55,630 nucleotides of DNA, taken from NCBI GenBank assembly GCA_964618895.1, contig CAZUDO010000039.1, positions 1 through 55,630 on the forward strand, given 5' to 3'. The notes under the pieces were generated by a model. That model saw nothing but the letters and a program-made list of their open reading frames with translations, was not told the DNA's origin and did no database searches. Within the stretch, counting starts at the first letter, position 1. Every line of letters starts with the position of its first letter. The stretch comes from CAZUDO01 sp964618895. GTDB taxonomy: Bacteria; Desulfobacterota; Binatia; DP-6. Made by a program: the position numbers and the translations under genes. Below are positions 1-9,660 of the stretch, piece after piece.

Positions 1-2160
1 GTGAAGAGCACCGCCGTCTGCCGGCCGTCCGCGGGCATCTGCGACGTTCCCGAGAGCTGCAATGGCACCTCCAACGAGTGTCCCGCCGACGGCTTCCAGT
101 CGACGGCCACGGTGTGCCGCGCCTCCGCCGGCGTCTGCGACCTGGCCGAAAACTGCACCGGCAGCAGTGCGCTCTGTCCGACGGACGGCTTCCAGCCCTC
201 CACCACCGTCTGCCGCACCTCCGCCGGCATCTGCGACGTCGCCGAAGCCTGCACCGGTAGCAGCGCCAACTGCCCGGCCGACGTGAAGAGCACGGCAGTC
301 TGCCGGCCGTCTGCGGGCGTCTGTGACGTGCCCGAGAGCTGCAACGGCGTGTCCAACGATTGCCCGGCCGACGGCTTCCAGTCGACGGCGACCGTGTGCC
401 GCCCCTCCGCGGGCGTCTGTGACGTGCCCGAGAGCTGCCCGGGCAACGGCCCCAGCTGCCCCACGGACGGGTTCGCGTCGTCGGCGACCGTGTGTCGTTC
501 GGCCGCCGGCGTGTGCGACGTGGCGGAGAACTGCACCGGGTCGAGCGCAACCTGTCCGGGAGACGTGAAGAGCACCGCCGTCTGTCGCCCGTCGGCGGGT
601 GTGTGTGATCAACCCGAGAGCTGCGACGGGGTCAGCAACGATTGCCCGGTAGATGCTTTCAGGCCGTCCACGCTCGAGTGTCGACCGGCCGCCGGCATCT
701 GCGACGTGGCCGAGAACTGCCCTGGAACCGGGCCCAACTGTCCGGCAGACATCCTCGCCCCGTCGACCCGTGTGTGCCGGATGGCCGCCGGCGTGTGCGA
801 CGTGACCGAGACCTGCACGGGCACGAGCGCCGCGTGTCCGGTCGATGTGAAGAGCACCGCCGTCTGTCGCCCCTCGGCCGGCGTATGCGACGTGCCCGAG
901 AGTTGTGACGGCGTCAGCAACGACTGCCCGACGGACGGCTTCCGCCCCTCGACCTTCGAATGCCGCGCCTCCGCAGGCGTCTGTGACGTGCCCGAGACCT
1001 GCACCGGGACGAGCGCCAACTGCCCGACCGACGGCTTCCGGCCGTCCACCACCGTCTGCCGTGCCTCGGCGGGCGTGTGTGACATCGGCGAGAACTGCAC
1101 GGGCTTCAGCGGGACGTGCCCCGCGGACGTGAAGAGCACGGCCGTCTGCCGGCCCTCGGCGGGGGTGTGCGACGTACCCGAGAGCTGCGACGGCGTATCC
1201 AACGACTGTCCGGTCGACGGTTTCCGCTCGTCGAGCGTCGAGTGCCGGCCCGCCGCCGACATCTGCGACGTGGCCGAAAACTGCCCCGGGAACGGCCCCA
1301 GCTGCCCGGCGGATGCGTTCGCCCCATCGACACGCGTGTGCCGGACGGCCGCCGGCGTGTGCGACGTGACCGAGAGCTGCACCGGGGTCAGCGCTTCCTG
1401 CCCGGCCGACATGAAGAGCACGGCGGTCTGCCGGCCCTCAGCAGGGGTCTGCGACGTGGCCGAGAGCTGTACCGGGACCTCCAACGACTGCCCAGCCGAC
1501 GCCTTCAGCCCCTCGACCACGGCGTGCCGGCCAGCCGCCGGCATTTGCGATGTCGGCGAGAACTGCACCGGGGCAGGACCCAACTGTCCCGCCGACATGT
1601 TCGCCTCGTCGACGACCGTCTGTCGTCAGTCGGCCGGGGTGTGCGACCTGGCCGAGAGCTGCACGGGCATCAACGCCAACTGCCCGGCCGACGCCAAGAG
1701 CACGGCCGTCTGCCGCCCGGCGGCTGGCGTGTGCGATGTGCCGGAAAGCTGCAACGGCACGACCAACGACTGCCCCGCCGACGGCTTCAAGGCCTCGACC
1801 GAGGTGTGTCGGTCGGCAGCCGGTGACTGCGATCTGCCCGAAACCTGTACCGGCAGCAGTGCCAACTGTCCGACCGACGCCTTCAAGCCGTCGACCACGA
1901 TCTGTCGCGCCGCCGCCGGGGTCTGTGACGTGGCGGAGAGCTGCCCGGGAACGGGCGCTACGTGCCCGACGGACGCCAAGAGCACGGCCGTCTGCCGGCC
2001 CTCGGCGGGGGTGTGTGACGTACCCGAGAGCTGCACCGGGACTTCCAACGACTGCCCGGCCGACAACTTCAAGCCATCGACCGAGGTGTGCCGGTCGGCG
2101 GCCGGCGTGTGCGACGTGCCAGAGAACTGCACCGGCAGCGGGCCAAACTGTCCGACGGAC
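1..2160 (+). repeat. Higher-order 282-bp tandem repeat inside the disintegrin-like gene
   Basis: Each block is three Cys units (32+32+30 residues = 94 codons). The KSTAV-type unit recurs at bases 1, 283, 565, 847, 1129, 1411, 1693 and 1975, exactly 282 bp apart. The next one follows after only 186 bp, at 2161, which equals loss of one unit. Units beyond 2161 no longer follow the triplet rule. Confidence 0.95.
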
Positions 2161-3612
2161 GGCAAGAGCACGGCGGTGTGCCGCCCGGCAGCCGGCGTGT
2201 GCGACCTGTCCGAGACCTGTGACGGTACTTCCAACGACTGCCCGACAGACGGATTCAGACCGTCCACGGCCGAGTGCCGCGCGGCGGCCGGTGACTGCGA
2301 CGCACCGGAGAACTGTACCGGCAGCGGGCCCAGCTGCACCCCGGATGCCTTCAAGCCGCCAACCACCATCTGCCGGGCCTCGGCCGGGGTGTGCGATGTT
2401 CCCGAGACCTGTACCGGAACCACTTCGGTCTGCCCGGCCGACATGTTCCAGCCGAGCACGACCGAGTGCCGGGCGAAGAACGGGGACTGCGACGTGTCCG
2501 AGAACTGCACCGGCGCCTCCGCCCAGTGCCCGGCAAATGCGTTCGCGCCGTCGACCCAGGTCTGCCGCCCGGCGACCGGCCAGTGTGATCTGACCGAGAA
2601 CTGCACCGGGGCGTCCCCGACCTGCCCGCCGAACGGCTTCAAGCCAGCGGGGACGGTGTGTGAAAAGGACAACGACGTGTGCTCCGTCGACCAGTGCGAC
2701 GGACTCGGCATGTGCGTCTTCAAGATGGACTCGACGGGGCCCGAGTGCGGCGTCTGCGGGCAGTTCGCCACCGGCTCGTGTCAGGTCACGGTCAGCGGCA
2801 AATCGACCGTCTACACCTCGCTGCAGGCGGCGGTGAATGCTGCCCCGAACGGGGCCAGCGCTACGACTCCCACGGTCATCAGCGTCCGCGGCGTGTGCCG
2901 TGGCCCGACGCTCCTCAACAAGCGGTCCAACCTCGTCATCGAGGGCGTCCCGCCGGCCCACTGTCCACCCGGCCCGCACGACCTCACCGTCACGCTCATG
3001 GGCGACGCGTCGATCTCTCCGCCGTCGGGCAGCAACGGGGAGGTCTTCAAGACCATCAGCGGGTCGAAGAACATCGTCGTCCGCTACCTGAACGTCGTGA
3101 ATGGCGGCGAGCACGACGGCATTGAGTTCAAGGCGACCACGGCCGGCACCGGCTACTGCAACTGCGTCGCCTTCAACGACGAGGGCTACGAGCTCGATTT
3201 CCCGGGCGCACACATCATCCGCGACAACTTCGTGTTCAAGAACGAGATCGGCATTCATCTCCGTCGCGACATCGACAAGGTGGTGGTCAGCGGCAACATC
3301 TCCACCATGAACCTGTTCGACGGTATCGGCTTGGTCGAAGGGGCGCGGAACAACACCATCACCGACAACCTCACCAGCTCGAACGGCGGCAACGGCATCC
3401 TGCTCGACGATGCCCACCAGAACACCGTCACCCTGAACGACGTGCTGAACAACGTCGGCAGTGGCATCCGGGTGCAGAACGGCTCGACCGGCAACGTCAT
3501 CCAGGACAACGTCATCGCCGGCAATGGAGACGGTCAGACCAACGCGATCCAGTGCATCGCGGGGGATCTCAACACCGGCGGCAACGTACCGGCCGGCTCC
3601 CCGTGCCGTTGA
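1..3612 (+). CDS. Secreted Cys-rich disintegrin-like repeat protein with C-terminal parallel beta-helix (5' partial)
   Basis: The reading frame is open from base 1 and stops at TGA 3610-3612. The first codon, GTG, is most likely an internal Val, because it sits exactly where Val or Met precedes the recurrent KSTAV motif, so the true start lies outside the window. Residues 1 to about 880 hold 28 tandem units of 30-32 residues with the pattern C-R-x5-C-D-x2-E-x-C-x-G-x4-C-P-x-D. A variant CEKDNDVC segment then leads into a domain from about residue 930 with SLQAAVNAA and repeated N-x-I/V turns typical of NosD/PbH1 right-handed beta-helices. The repeat closely resembles the Cys-loop half of the ADAM and snake-venom disintegrin domain, as I recall that family. 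Probable role is extracellular: a Cys-bridged stalk or adhesin carrying a carbohydrate-binding or carbohydrate-cleaving helix. No catalytic residues can be assigned. The function is not known. Confidence 0.85.
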   Translation: MKSTAVCRPSAGICDVPESCNGTSNECPADGFQSTATVCRASAGVCDLAENCTGSSALCPTDGFQPSTTVCRTSAGICDVAEACTGSSANCPADVKSTAVCRPSAGVCDVPESCNGVSNDCPADGFQSTATVCRPSAGVCDVPESCPGNGPSCPTDGFASSATVCRSAAGVCDVAENCTGSSATCPGDVKSTAVCRPSAGVCDQPESCDGVSNDCPVDAFRPSTLECRPAAGICDVAENCPGTGPNCPADILAPSTRVCRMAAGVCDVTETCTGTSAACPVDVKSTAVCRPSAGVCDVPESCDGVSNDCPTDGFRPSTFECRASAGVCDVPETCTGTSANCPTDGFRPSTTVCRASAGVCDIGENCTGFSGTCPADVKSTAVCRPSAGVCDVPESCDGVSNDCPVDGFRSSSVECRPAADICDVAENCPGNGPSCPADAFAPSTRVCRTAAGVCDVTESCTGVSASCPADMKSTAVCRPSAGVCDVAESCTGTSNDCPADAFSPSTTACRPAAGICDVGENCTGAGPNCPADMFASSTTVCRQSAGVCDLAESCTGINANCPADAKSTAVCRPAAGVCDVPESCNGTTNDCPADGFKASTEVCRSAAGDCDLPETCTGSSANCPTDAFKPSTTICRAAAGVCDVAESCPGTGATCPTDAKSTAVCRPSAGVCDVPESCTGTSNDCPADNFKPSTEVCRSAAGVCDVPENCTGSGPNCPTDGKSTAVCRPAAGVCDLSETCDGTSNDCPTDGFRPSTAECRAAAGDCDAPENCTGSGPSCTPDAFKPPTTICRASAGVCDVPETCTGTTSVCPADMFQPSTTECRAKNGDCDVSENCTGASAQCPANAFAPSTQVCRPATGQCDLTENCTGASPTCPPNGFKPAGTVCEKDNDVCSVDQCDGLGMCVFKMDSTGPECGVCGQFATGSCQVTVSGKSTVYTSLQAAVNAAPNGASATTPTVISVRGVCRGPTLLNKRSNLVIEGVPPAHCPPGPHDLTVTLMGDASISPPSGSNGEVFKTISGSKNIVVRYLNVVNGGEHDGIEFKATTAGTGYCNCVAFNDEGYELDFPGAHIIRDNFVFKNEIGIHLRRDIDKVVVSGNISTMNLFDGIGLVEGARNNTITDNLTSSNGGNGILLDDAHQNTVTLNDVLNNVGSGIRVQNGSTGNVIQDNVIAGNGDGQTNAIQCIAGDLNTGGNVPAGSPCR

Positions 3613-3629
3613 GCGGCTGAACTTGCGAC

Positions 3630-3670
3630 CCCCCGGGGAACGTGCCATCGGGGCGTGTCCTCCCCGGGGG
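3630..3670. terminator. Perfect 10-bp GC inverted repeat after the repeat-protein gene
   Basis: The arms 3630-3639 and 3661-3670 are exact reverse complements (cccccgggga / tccccggggg) around a 21-base loop, starting 18 bases after the stop codon. There is no T-tract, so it would be a weak or factor-dependent terminator, or a symmetrical protein site. The repeat-protein unit probably ends here, because tilS starts 51 bases later. Confidence 0.45.
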
Positions 3671-3720
3671 CCCGCCTTGCGGGATGGGACGCCGGGGCAG
3701 GGTCGGTGTACGATACGGCC

Positions 3721-5079
3721 GTGACGTCCCCGCTGCTCCGCATCCTCCTCCGTGCCCTCGACGCCGTCGGGGGGCCCGGGGCAGGCGAGCATCTGGTGGT
3801 CGCGGTGTCGGGAGGTCCGGACTCGACGGCCCTGCTCGCTGCCCTGAGCGACCTCGCGCCCGCGCGGTCACTGCAACTGACCGCTGCCCACGTCGACCAT
3901 GGGCTTCGCGGACACGAGAGTGCCGCGGAGGGCCGCGGCGTCGCGGCCCTCGCGGCACAGCTCGGAGTGGGATTCGTCTCCCGCGCGGCCGTGGTGGAGC
4001 CCGGCGCGGGCGTCGAGGCACGCGCACGCCAGCTCCGCTATCGCGCGCTCGCCGCCATGGCTCGGGCAGCAGGAGCGACCTGGATCGTGACCGCGCACAC
4101 CCTGGATGACCAGGCGGAGACCCTCCTCCTGCGCCTCCTCCGCGGCGCCGGCCGAGGCGGTCTCGGCGGCATGTCCCCCGTCCGCGGGCAGCTCTTCCGG
4201 CCGCTGCTGGGAGCCACCCGCGCCGATGTCCGTCGCTTTCTCGCCGAGCGCGGCCTTCCGTTCGCCGTCGATCGGAGCAACGCCGATCTCCGGTTCGCGC
4301 GCAACCGGATCCGCCGACTGGTCCTGCCGCTGCTCGAGGCCGAGTTCAACCCGCGCCTGCGCATCGCCCTGGCGTCCCTCGCCACGCGGCTGGGTGATGA
4401 GGAGGCCTTCCTGAAGGCTGCCGCCGCCAGTCGTAGCCCGCAGTACCTCGTCGGTGACGATCTGCGTACGACCGTCGTCACCGAGCCAGCCGCTCTCGCG
4501 CGCCGTATCGTTCGCCAGTGGCTGGAGGAACCGTCCGCCCGCACCATCGGAGCCGGACATGTCGAGCGGGTGCTCGACCTGGCGGCGGGTCGGATGCAGG
4601 GCGCGGTCGCGGTTCCGGGCCCGGCACGCGTCGTCCGGGAGCGGGACCTGCTGGTCCGGCGGGAGGGGAGGGCGCCCGCCACCTGCCCGTTCAGCCTTCC
4701 TATCGTACCCGGTACGGCGGTGTGTCACCCCGGGGGCGCTTGGCAGCTCTCTCTGTCGGCGGCTCGTGCGCGCCGCGCGGGGGAAGAGCGCCCCGAAGAC
4801 AGCCACAGGGTCCTTTTCGACGCCGATGCCTTACCGACTCCCCTTACCGTACGCGCGCCCGTTCCCGGGGATCGAGTCCGCGTGCTGGGGGGACACACCC
4901 GCAAACTGCAGGACATCCTGGTCGATGCCAGAGTCCCCCGCGAACGTCGGGCTGCCATCCCGGTTCTCGTCGTCGGGACGGAGGTTCTCTGGGTAGGGGG
5001 ACTCGTTCGCGGCGCCCGCGCTCCTGTCCAACCGGGCACGGAGCGCATCGTGGAGGCAGTCCTCGATTGCCGCTCCTGA
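3721..5079 (+). CDS. tilS: tRNA(Ile)-lysidine synthetase
   Basis: TilS attaches lysine to C34 of the tRNA-Ile CAU anticodon using ATP, changing its identity from Met to Ile. From the GTG at 3721 the product is 452 residues, the usual length for a full TilS with the C-terminal tRNA-binding region. The N-type PP-loop SGGPDS lies at residues 30-35. It is followed by the HVDHGLRG segment and TAHTLDDQAET, both hallmarks of the family. A further in-frame GTG at 3655 would add 22 residues without resemblance to TilS, so I prefer 3721. It opens the long plus-strand operon, and ftsH follows 64 bases downstream, the tilS-ftsH order common in bacteria. Confidence 0.93.
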   Translation: MTSPLLRILLRALDAVGGPGAGEHLVVAVSGGPDSTALLAALSDLAPARSLQLTAAHVDHGLRGHESAAEGRGVAALAAQLGVGFVSRAAVVEPGAGVEARARQLRYRALAAMARAAGATWIVTAHTLDDQAETLLLRLLRGAGRGGLGGMSPVRGQLFRPLLGATRADVRRFLAERGLPFAVDRSNADLRFARNRIRRLVLPLLEAEFNPRLRIALASLATRLGDEEAFLKAAAASRSPQYLVGDDLRTTVVTEPAALARRIVRQWLEEPSARTIGAGHVERVLDLAAGRMQGAVAVPGPARVVRERDLLVRREGRAPATCPFSLPIVPGTAVCHPGGAWQLSLSAARARRAGEERPEDSHRVLFDADALPTPLTVRAPVPGDRVRVLGGHTRKLQDILVDARVPRERRAAIPVLVVGTEVLWVGGLVRGARAPVQPGTERIVEAVLDCRS

Positions 5080-5095
5080 AACCCTGTGTTACGCT
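5067..5095 (+). promoter_or_regulatory. Candidate sigma70-type promoter for ftsH
   Basis: TTGCCG (5067-5072), 17 bases, then TACGCT (5090-5095), overlapping the end of tilS and about 50 bases ahead of the ftsH start. It is a pattern match only. Confidence 0.35.
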
Positions 5096-5110
5096 CGTCT
5101 GCTGAATGTG

Positions 5111-5128
5111 CCGTGAGACGATTCACGG
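5111..5128 (+). other. Small perfect hairpin in the ftsH leader
   Basis: CCGTGA (5111-5116) and TCACGG (5123-5128) form a 6-bp stem with a 6-base loop. It ends 15 bases before the GTG start of ftsH, where the ribosome would bind. No clear Shine-Dalgarno sequence is visible here, so the hairpin may influence initiation. This is inference. Confidence 0.3.
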
Positions 5129-5143
5129 CGTGGCGGTGCATGC

Positions 5144-6997
<1,854 letters not shown>

Positions 6998-7046
6998 CCG
7001 CCGCGCCGCGTTCCTGCCGCTCGGAACGGGCGGGCCCCTGCTGCGC

Positions 7047-7868
7047 ATGCGCTCGGCGGCACTCGACCTCGGACAGCCGGTGGTGGTGGGGATACTCAAC
7101 GCTACCCCCGACTCCTTCTCGGACGGGGGGCAGCATCTGGATCCAAGGCGCGCGGCCGAGGCGGCGCAGGCCATGGTGGCGGCCGGCGCACGGATGCTCG
7201 ACCTTGGCGCCGAGTCGACCCGTCCCGGCGCACCCCCGGTCCCGGCCAACGAGGAACTGCGGCGCCTCCTTCCCGTTTTGCGGGCCGTTCGGGCAGCTGT
7301 TCTTGTGCCATTGTCGGTCGATACCCGAAAGGCCGTGGTGGCGGAGGCCGCGCTCGCGGCCGGCGCCGACTTGGTGAACGACGTGTCGGCGGGGTGCTTC
7401 GATCCGGCCATGCTGCCATTGTGCGCGACCGAAGCCGTCCCAGTGGTGCTCATGCACATGCAGGGGGCACCCGAGACGATGCAGCACGCGCCGCACTACG
7501 AGGATGTCGTCACGGAGGTGCGTGCGTTCCTCGGCCGGCGGGCCCGCGCCGCCGAGGCCGCAGGCATCGCAGCCGACGCGATCGTTCTCGATCCGGGGAT
7601 CGGGTTCGGAAAGACGGTACGTCACAACTGTCGCCTCCTTCACCGGCTCGACGCCCTGGTGGCGCTCGGCTATCCGGTGCTGGTGGGCGTGTCGCGCAAG
7701 AGCTTCGTCGGAGAGCTGCTCGGCGGCCGACAGCCCGCCGAGCGACTGCTGGGGACGGCGGCGGCGGTTGCCATTGCGATCGCCAACGGCGCGCGCCTCA
7801 TCCGGGTGCACGATGTAGCAGCGATGCGCGATGTAACGATCGTGGCAGAAGCCGTGACGGGCGCATGA
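7047..7868 (+). CDS. folP: Dihydropteroate synthase
   Basis: FolP condenses 6-hydroxymethyl-dihydropterin diphosphate with p-aminobenzoate in folate synthesis, in the cytoplasm. The 273-residue product carries the signature GILNATPDSFSDGG near the N-terminus, DLGAESTRPGA, and the LDPGIGFGK and GVSRKSFVG motifs, so all pterin- and pABA-binding loops appear intact. ATG 7047 places the signature at the usual distance from the start. The stop overlaps the cdaA start as ATGA at 7865-7868, indicating translational coupling. Confidence 0.95.
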   Translation: MRSAALDLGQPVVVGILNATPDSFSDGGQHLDPRRAAEAAQAMVAAGARMLDLGAESTRPGAPPVPANEELRRLLPVLRAVRAAVLVPLSVDTRKAVVAEAALAAGADLVNDVSAGCFDPAMLPLCATEAVPVVLMHMQGAPETMQHAPHYEDVVTEVRAFLGRRARAAEAAGIAADAIVLDPGIGFGKTVRHNCRLLHRLDALVALGYPVLVGVSRKSFVGELLGGRQPAERLLGTAAAVAIAIANGARLIRVHDVAAMRDVTIVAEAVTGA

Positions 7869-8617
7869 AGGAGCTGTTCACCGGCTTTCGGTGGCAAGAC
7901 GGCCTCGACATCTTCATGCTGGCGGTCGTCATCTACTCCGGCATCAACCTGATCCGCGGCACGCGAGCGGTGCCCATGCTGATCGGACTCGGTATCGTGT
8001 ACGCGATCTACTTCGTGTCCGGCCAGCTCGAGATCTACACGGTCAACGTCCTGCTGCAGAACCTCCTCGGCTGGTCGCTGGTGCTGGTCTTCATCGTGTT
8101 CCAGAACGACATCCGTCGGGCACTCACCCAGGTGGGGACGGGGCCGATGTTCTCGGCCCGTGAGCGCATCGCGCAGAGCCAGGCGGCCGAGGAACTGGTC
8201 AAGGCGGTCACCTCGCTCGGGGCCCGTCGCATCGGCGCGCTCATCGTCCTGCAGAACGAGGTGGGGCTGAACGAGTACATCGAGGTCGGCACACGCCTCG
8301 ACGCGCAGGTGTCAAAGGAGCTGGTGGCCAGCATTTTCGTGCCCTCGTCGCCGATCCACGATGGCGCGCTGGTCATCCAGCACGGGCGCATGACGGCCGC
8401 CGGCTGCTTTCTGCCGCTCACCACCAACCCGACGGTCTCGAAGACGCTCGGCACCCGGCACCGGGCGGCCATCGGCCTCACCGAGGAGACCGACGCCGTC
8501 GCGCTCGTGGTGTCTGAGGAAGATGGCATGGTGTCCCTCGTTCGCGAGGGCAAGATCACGCGCGACGTCGATGCGGCAACGTTGCGCACCACGCTGCAGA
8601 GGCTCCTGATCGGATGA
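7865..8617 (+). CDS. cdaA: Diadenylate cyclase CdaA
   Basis: CdaA makes the second messenger cyclic di-AMP from two ATP. The 250-residue protein has three predicted membrane helices in its first ~80 residues, then a DAC domain with the diagnostic DGA (166-168, within IHDGALVI) and GTRHR (196-200). It starts with the ATGA overlap from folP and ends with an ATGA overlap into cdaR. CdaA, its regulator CdaR and GlmM form the classical cdaA-cdaR-glmM cluster, linking c-di-AMP to cell-wall precursor supply. Confidence 0.95.
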   Translation: MKELFTGFRWQDGLDIFMLAVVIYSGINLIRGTRAVPMLIGLGIVYAIYFVSGQLEIYTVNVLLQNLLGWSLVLVFIVFQNDIRRALTQVGTGPMFSARERIAQSQAAEELVKAVTSLGARRIGALIVLQNEVGLNEYIEVGTRLDAQVSKELVASIFVPSSPIHDGALVIQHGRMTAAGCFLPLTTNPTVSKTLGTRHRAAIGLTEETDAVALVVSEEDGMVSLVREGKITRDVDAATLRTTLQRLLIG

Positions 8618-9660
8618 AGCTGCCCGGCTTCCGCTCGGCACCCAGGGCCCAGACGCCGGAGCCTCCAGGGCTCCGGCCGACGCCGGTACCGCCCTGGCGA
8701 CGCCCACTGCGCGTCCCAACCATCCGCGATGTGCGCGAGGGTGTACGGCAGAACCCGGGGATCAAGCTCGTCTCGCTCCTGCTGGCGTTCTTCCTCTGGT
8801 TCTCGATCAACATGAGCGAACGCAACGCCGAACGCATCGTCGATCTCCAGGTGACGGTGCGCAAGCTCCCCACCGATCTCATCGTCACGAGCGCACAGAC
8901 CGAACCCGCGAAGGTGACCCTGCGCGGCCCGCGGACGATCCTCGACGGCCTGGACGAGCGCAAGACGCGGCTCGCGGTCGACCTGGCAGGCGCGAGTCCG
9001 GGTGATACGCGGGTGGAGCTATCGGCCGACATGCTGCGCCCCGATATCCCGCGACGGCTGAAGGTCGTCCAGATCGAACCGGCTCGGCTCCGCCTCCGCT
9101 TGGAACGGCTCGTGCGGCGGCGCGTCCCCGTCCGCGCCGACCTGGCGGGCATGCCTGGCCTGGGCTATACGGTCACCGAATCGCACGTGACGCCGACGCA
9201 GGTGGAGGTCAGCGGGCCGGCGACCAAGGTGGACGATCTCAAGGAGATCACGACGGAACCGATCGACCTGCGGGGACTAACGGAGAGCGTGCAGCGCGAC
9301 GTCGCGCTCGCCTGGGCGGGAGGATTCATCACCTTCTCGCCCGATCATGTGCGCGTCACGGTCAGTTTCGAAGAGGTCGTCGTCACCCGTGCGTTCAAGA
9401 GCGTTCCGGTGACCATCGTGAACGCCGTCGACACCGGCGCGCAGGTGACCCCCACGCGGGCCGACGTGACCGTGCGCGGTCCGCAGCGCTTGCTGCACAA
9501 CTTCAAGATCCCCGACGATGCGGTGACCGTGGACGTCGCCGGCCTGTCCCCGGGGGTACATCGCCTCCCGGTGAGGGTTGATCTGCCGCCGGCGCTCGAG
9601 GTGGTCAGCCGACAGCCGGATACCGTCACGGTTCAGGTCGGCGGGAAGGGGCGGCGGTGA
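8614..9660 (+). CDS. cdaR: YbbR-domain regulator CdaR
   Basis: CdaR (YbbR) is the membrane partner that modulates CdaA. The 348-residue product has a proline-rich cytoplasmic start, one membrane helix at about residues 50-67 (NPGIKLVSLLLAFFLWFSI) and an extracytoplasmic portion with YbbR repeats. The recurring pattern is V-x-V-x-G-P followed by a vDLxG-type strand. It overlaps cdaA by four bases and abuts glmM. Confidence 0.9.
   Translation: MKLPGFRSAPRAQTPEPPGLRPTPVPPWRRPLRVPTIRDVREGVRQNPGIKLVSLLLAFFLWFSINMSERNAERIVDLQVTVRKLPTDLIVTSAQTEPAKVTLRGPRTILDGLDERKTRLAVDLAGASPGDTRVELSADMLRPDIPRRLKVVQIEPARLRLRLERLVRRRVPVRADLAGMPGLGYTVTESHVTPTQVEVSGPATKVDDLKEITTEPIDLRGLTESVQRDVALAWAGGFITFSPDHVRVTVSFEEVVVTRAFKSVPVTIVNAVDTGAQVTPTRADVTVRGPQRLLHNFKIPDDAVTVDVAGLSPGVHRLPVRVDLPPALEVVSRQPDTVTVQVGGKGRR

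Noticed and set aside
1..2160. Regular repeats considered as a CRISPR array
   Set aside because: The units are translated in one frame, diverge as protein repeats and have no unique spacers.
609..3792. Long minus-strand frames opposite the Cys-repeat gene
   Set aside because: They mirror the repeat periodicity of the real plus-strand gene in GC-rich DNA and have no recognisable protein character.
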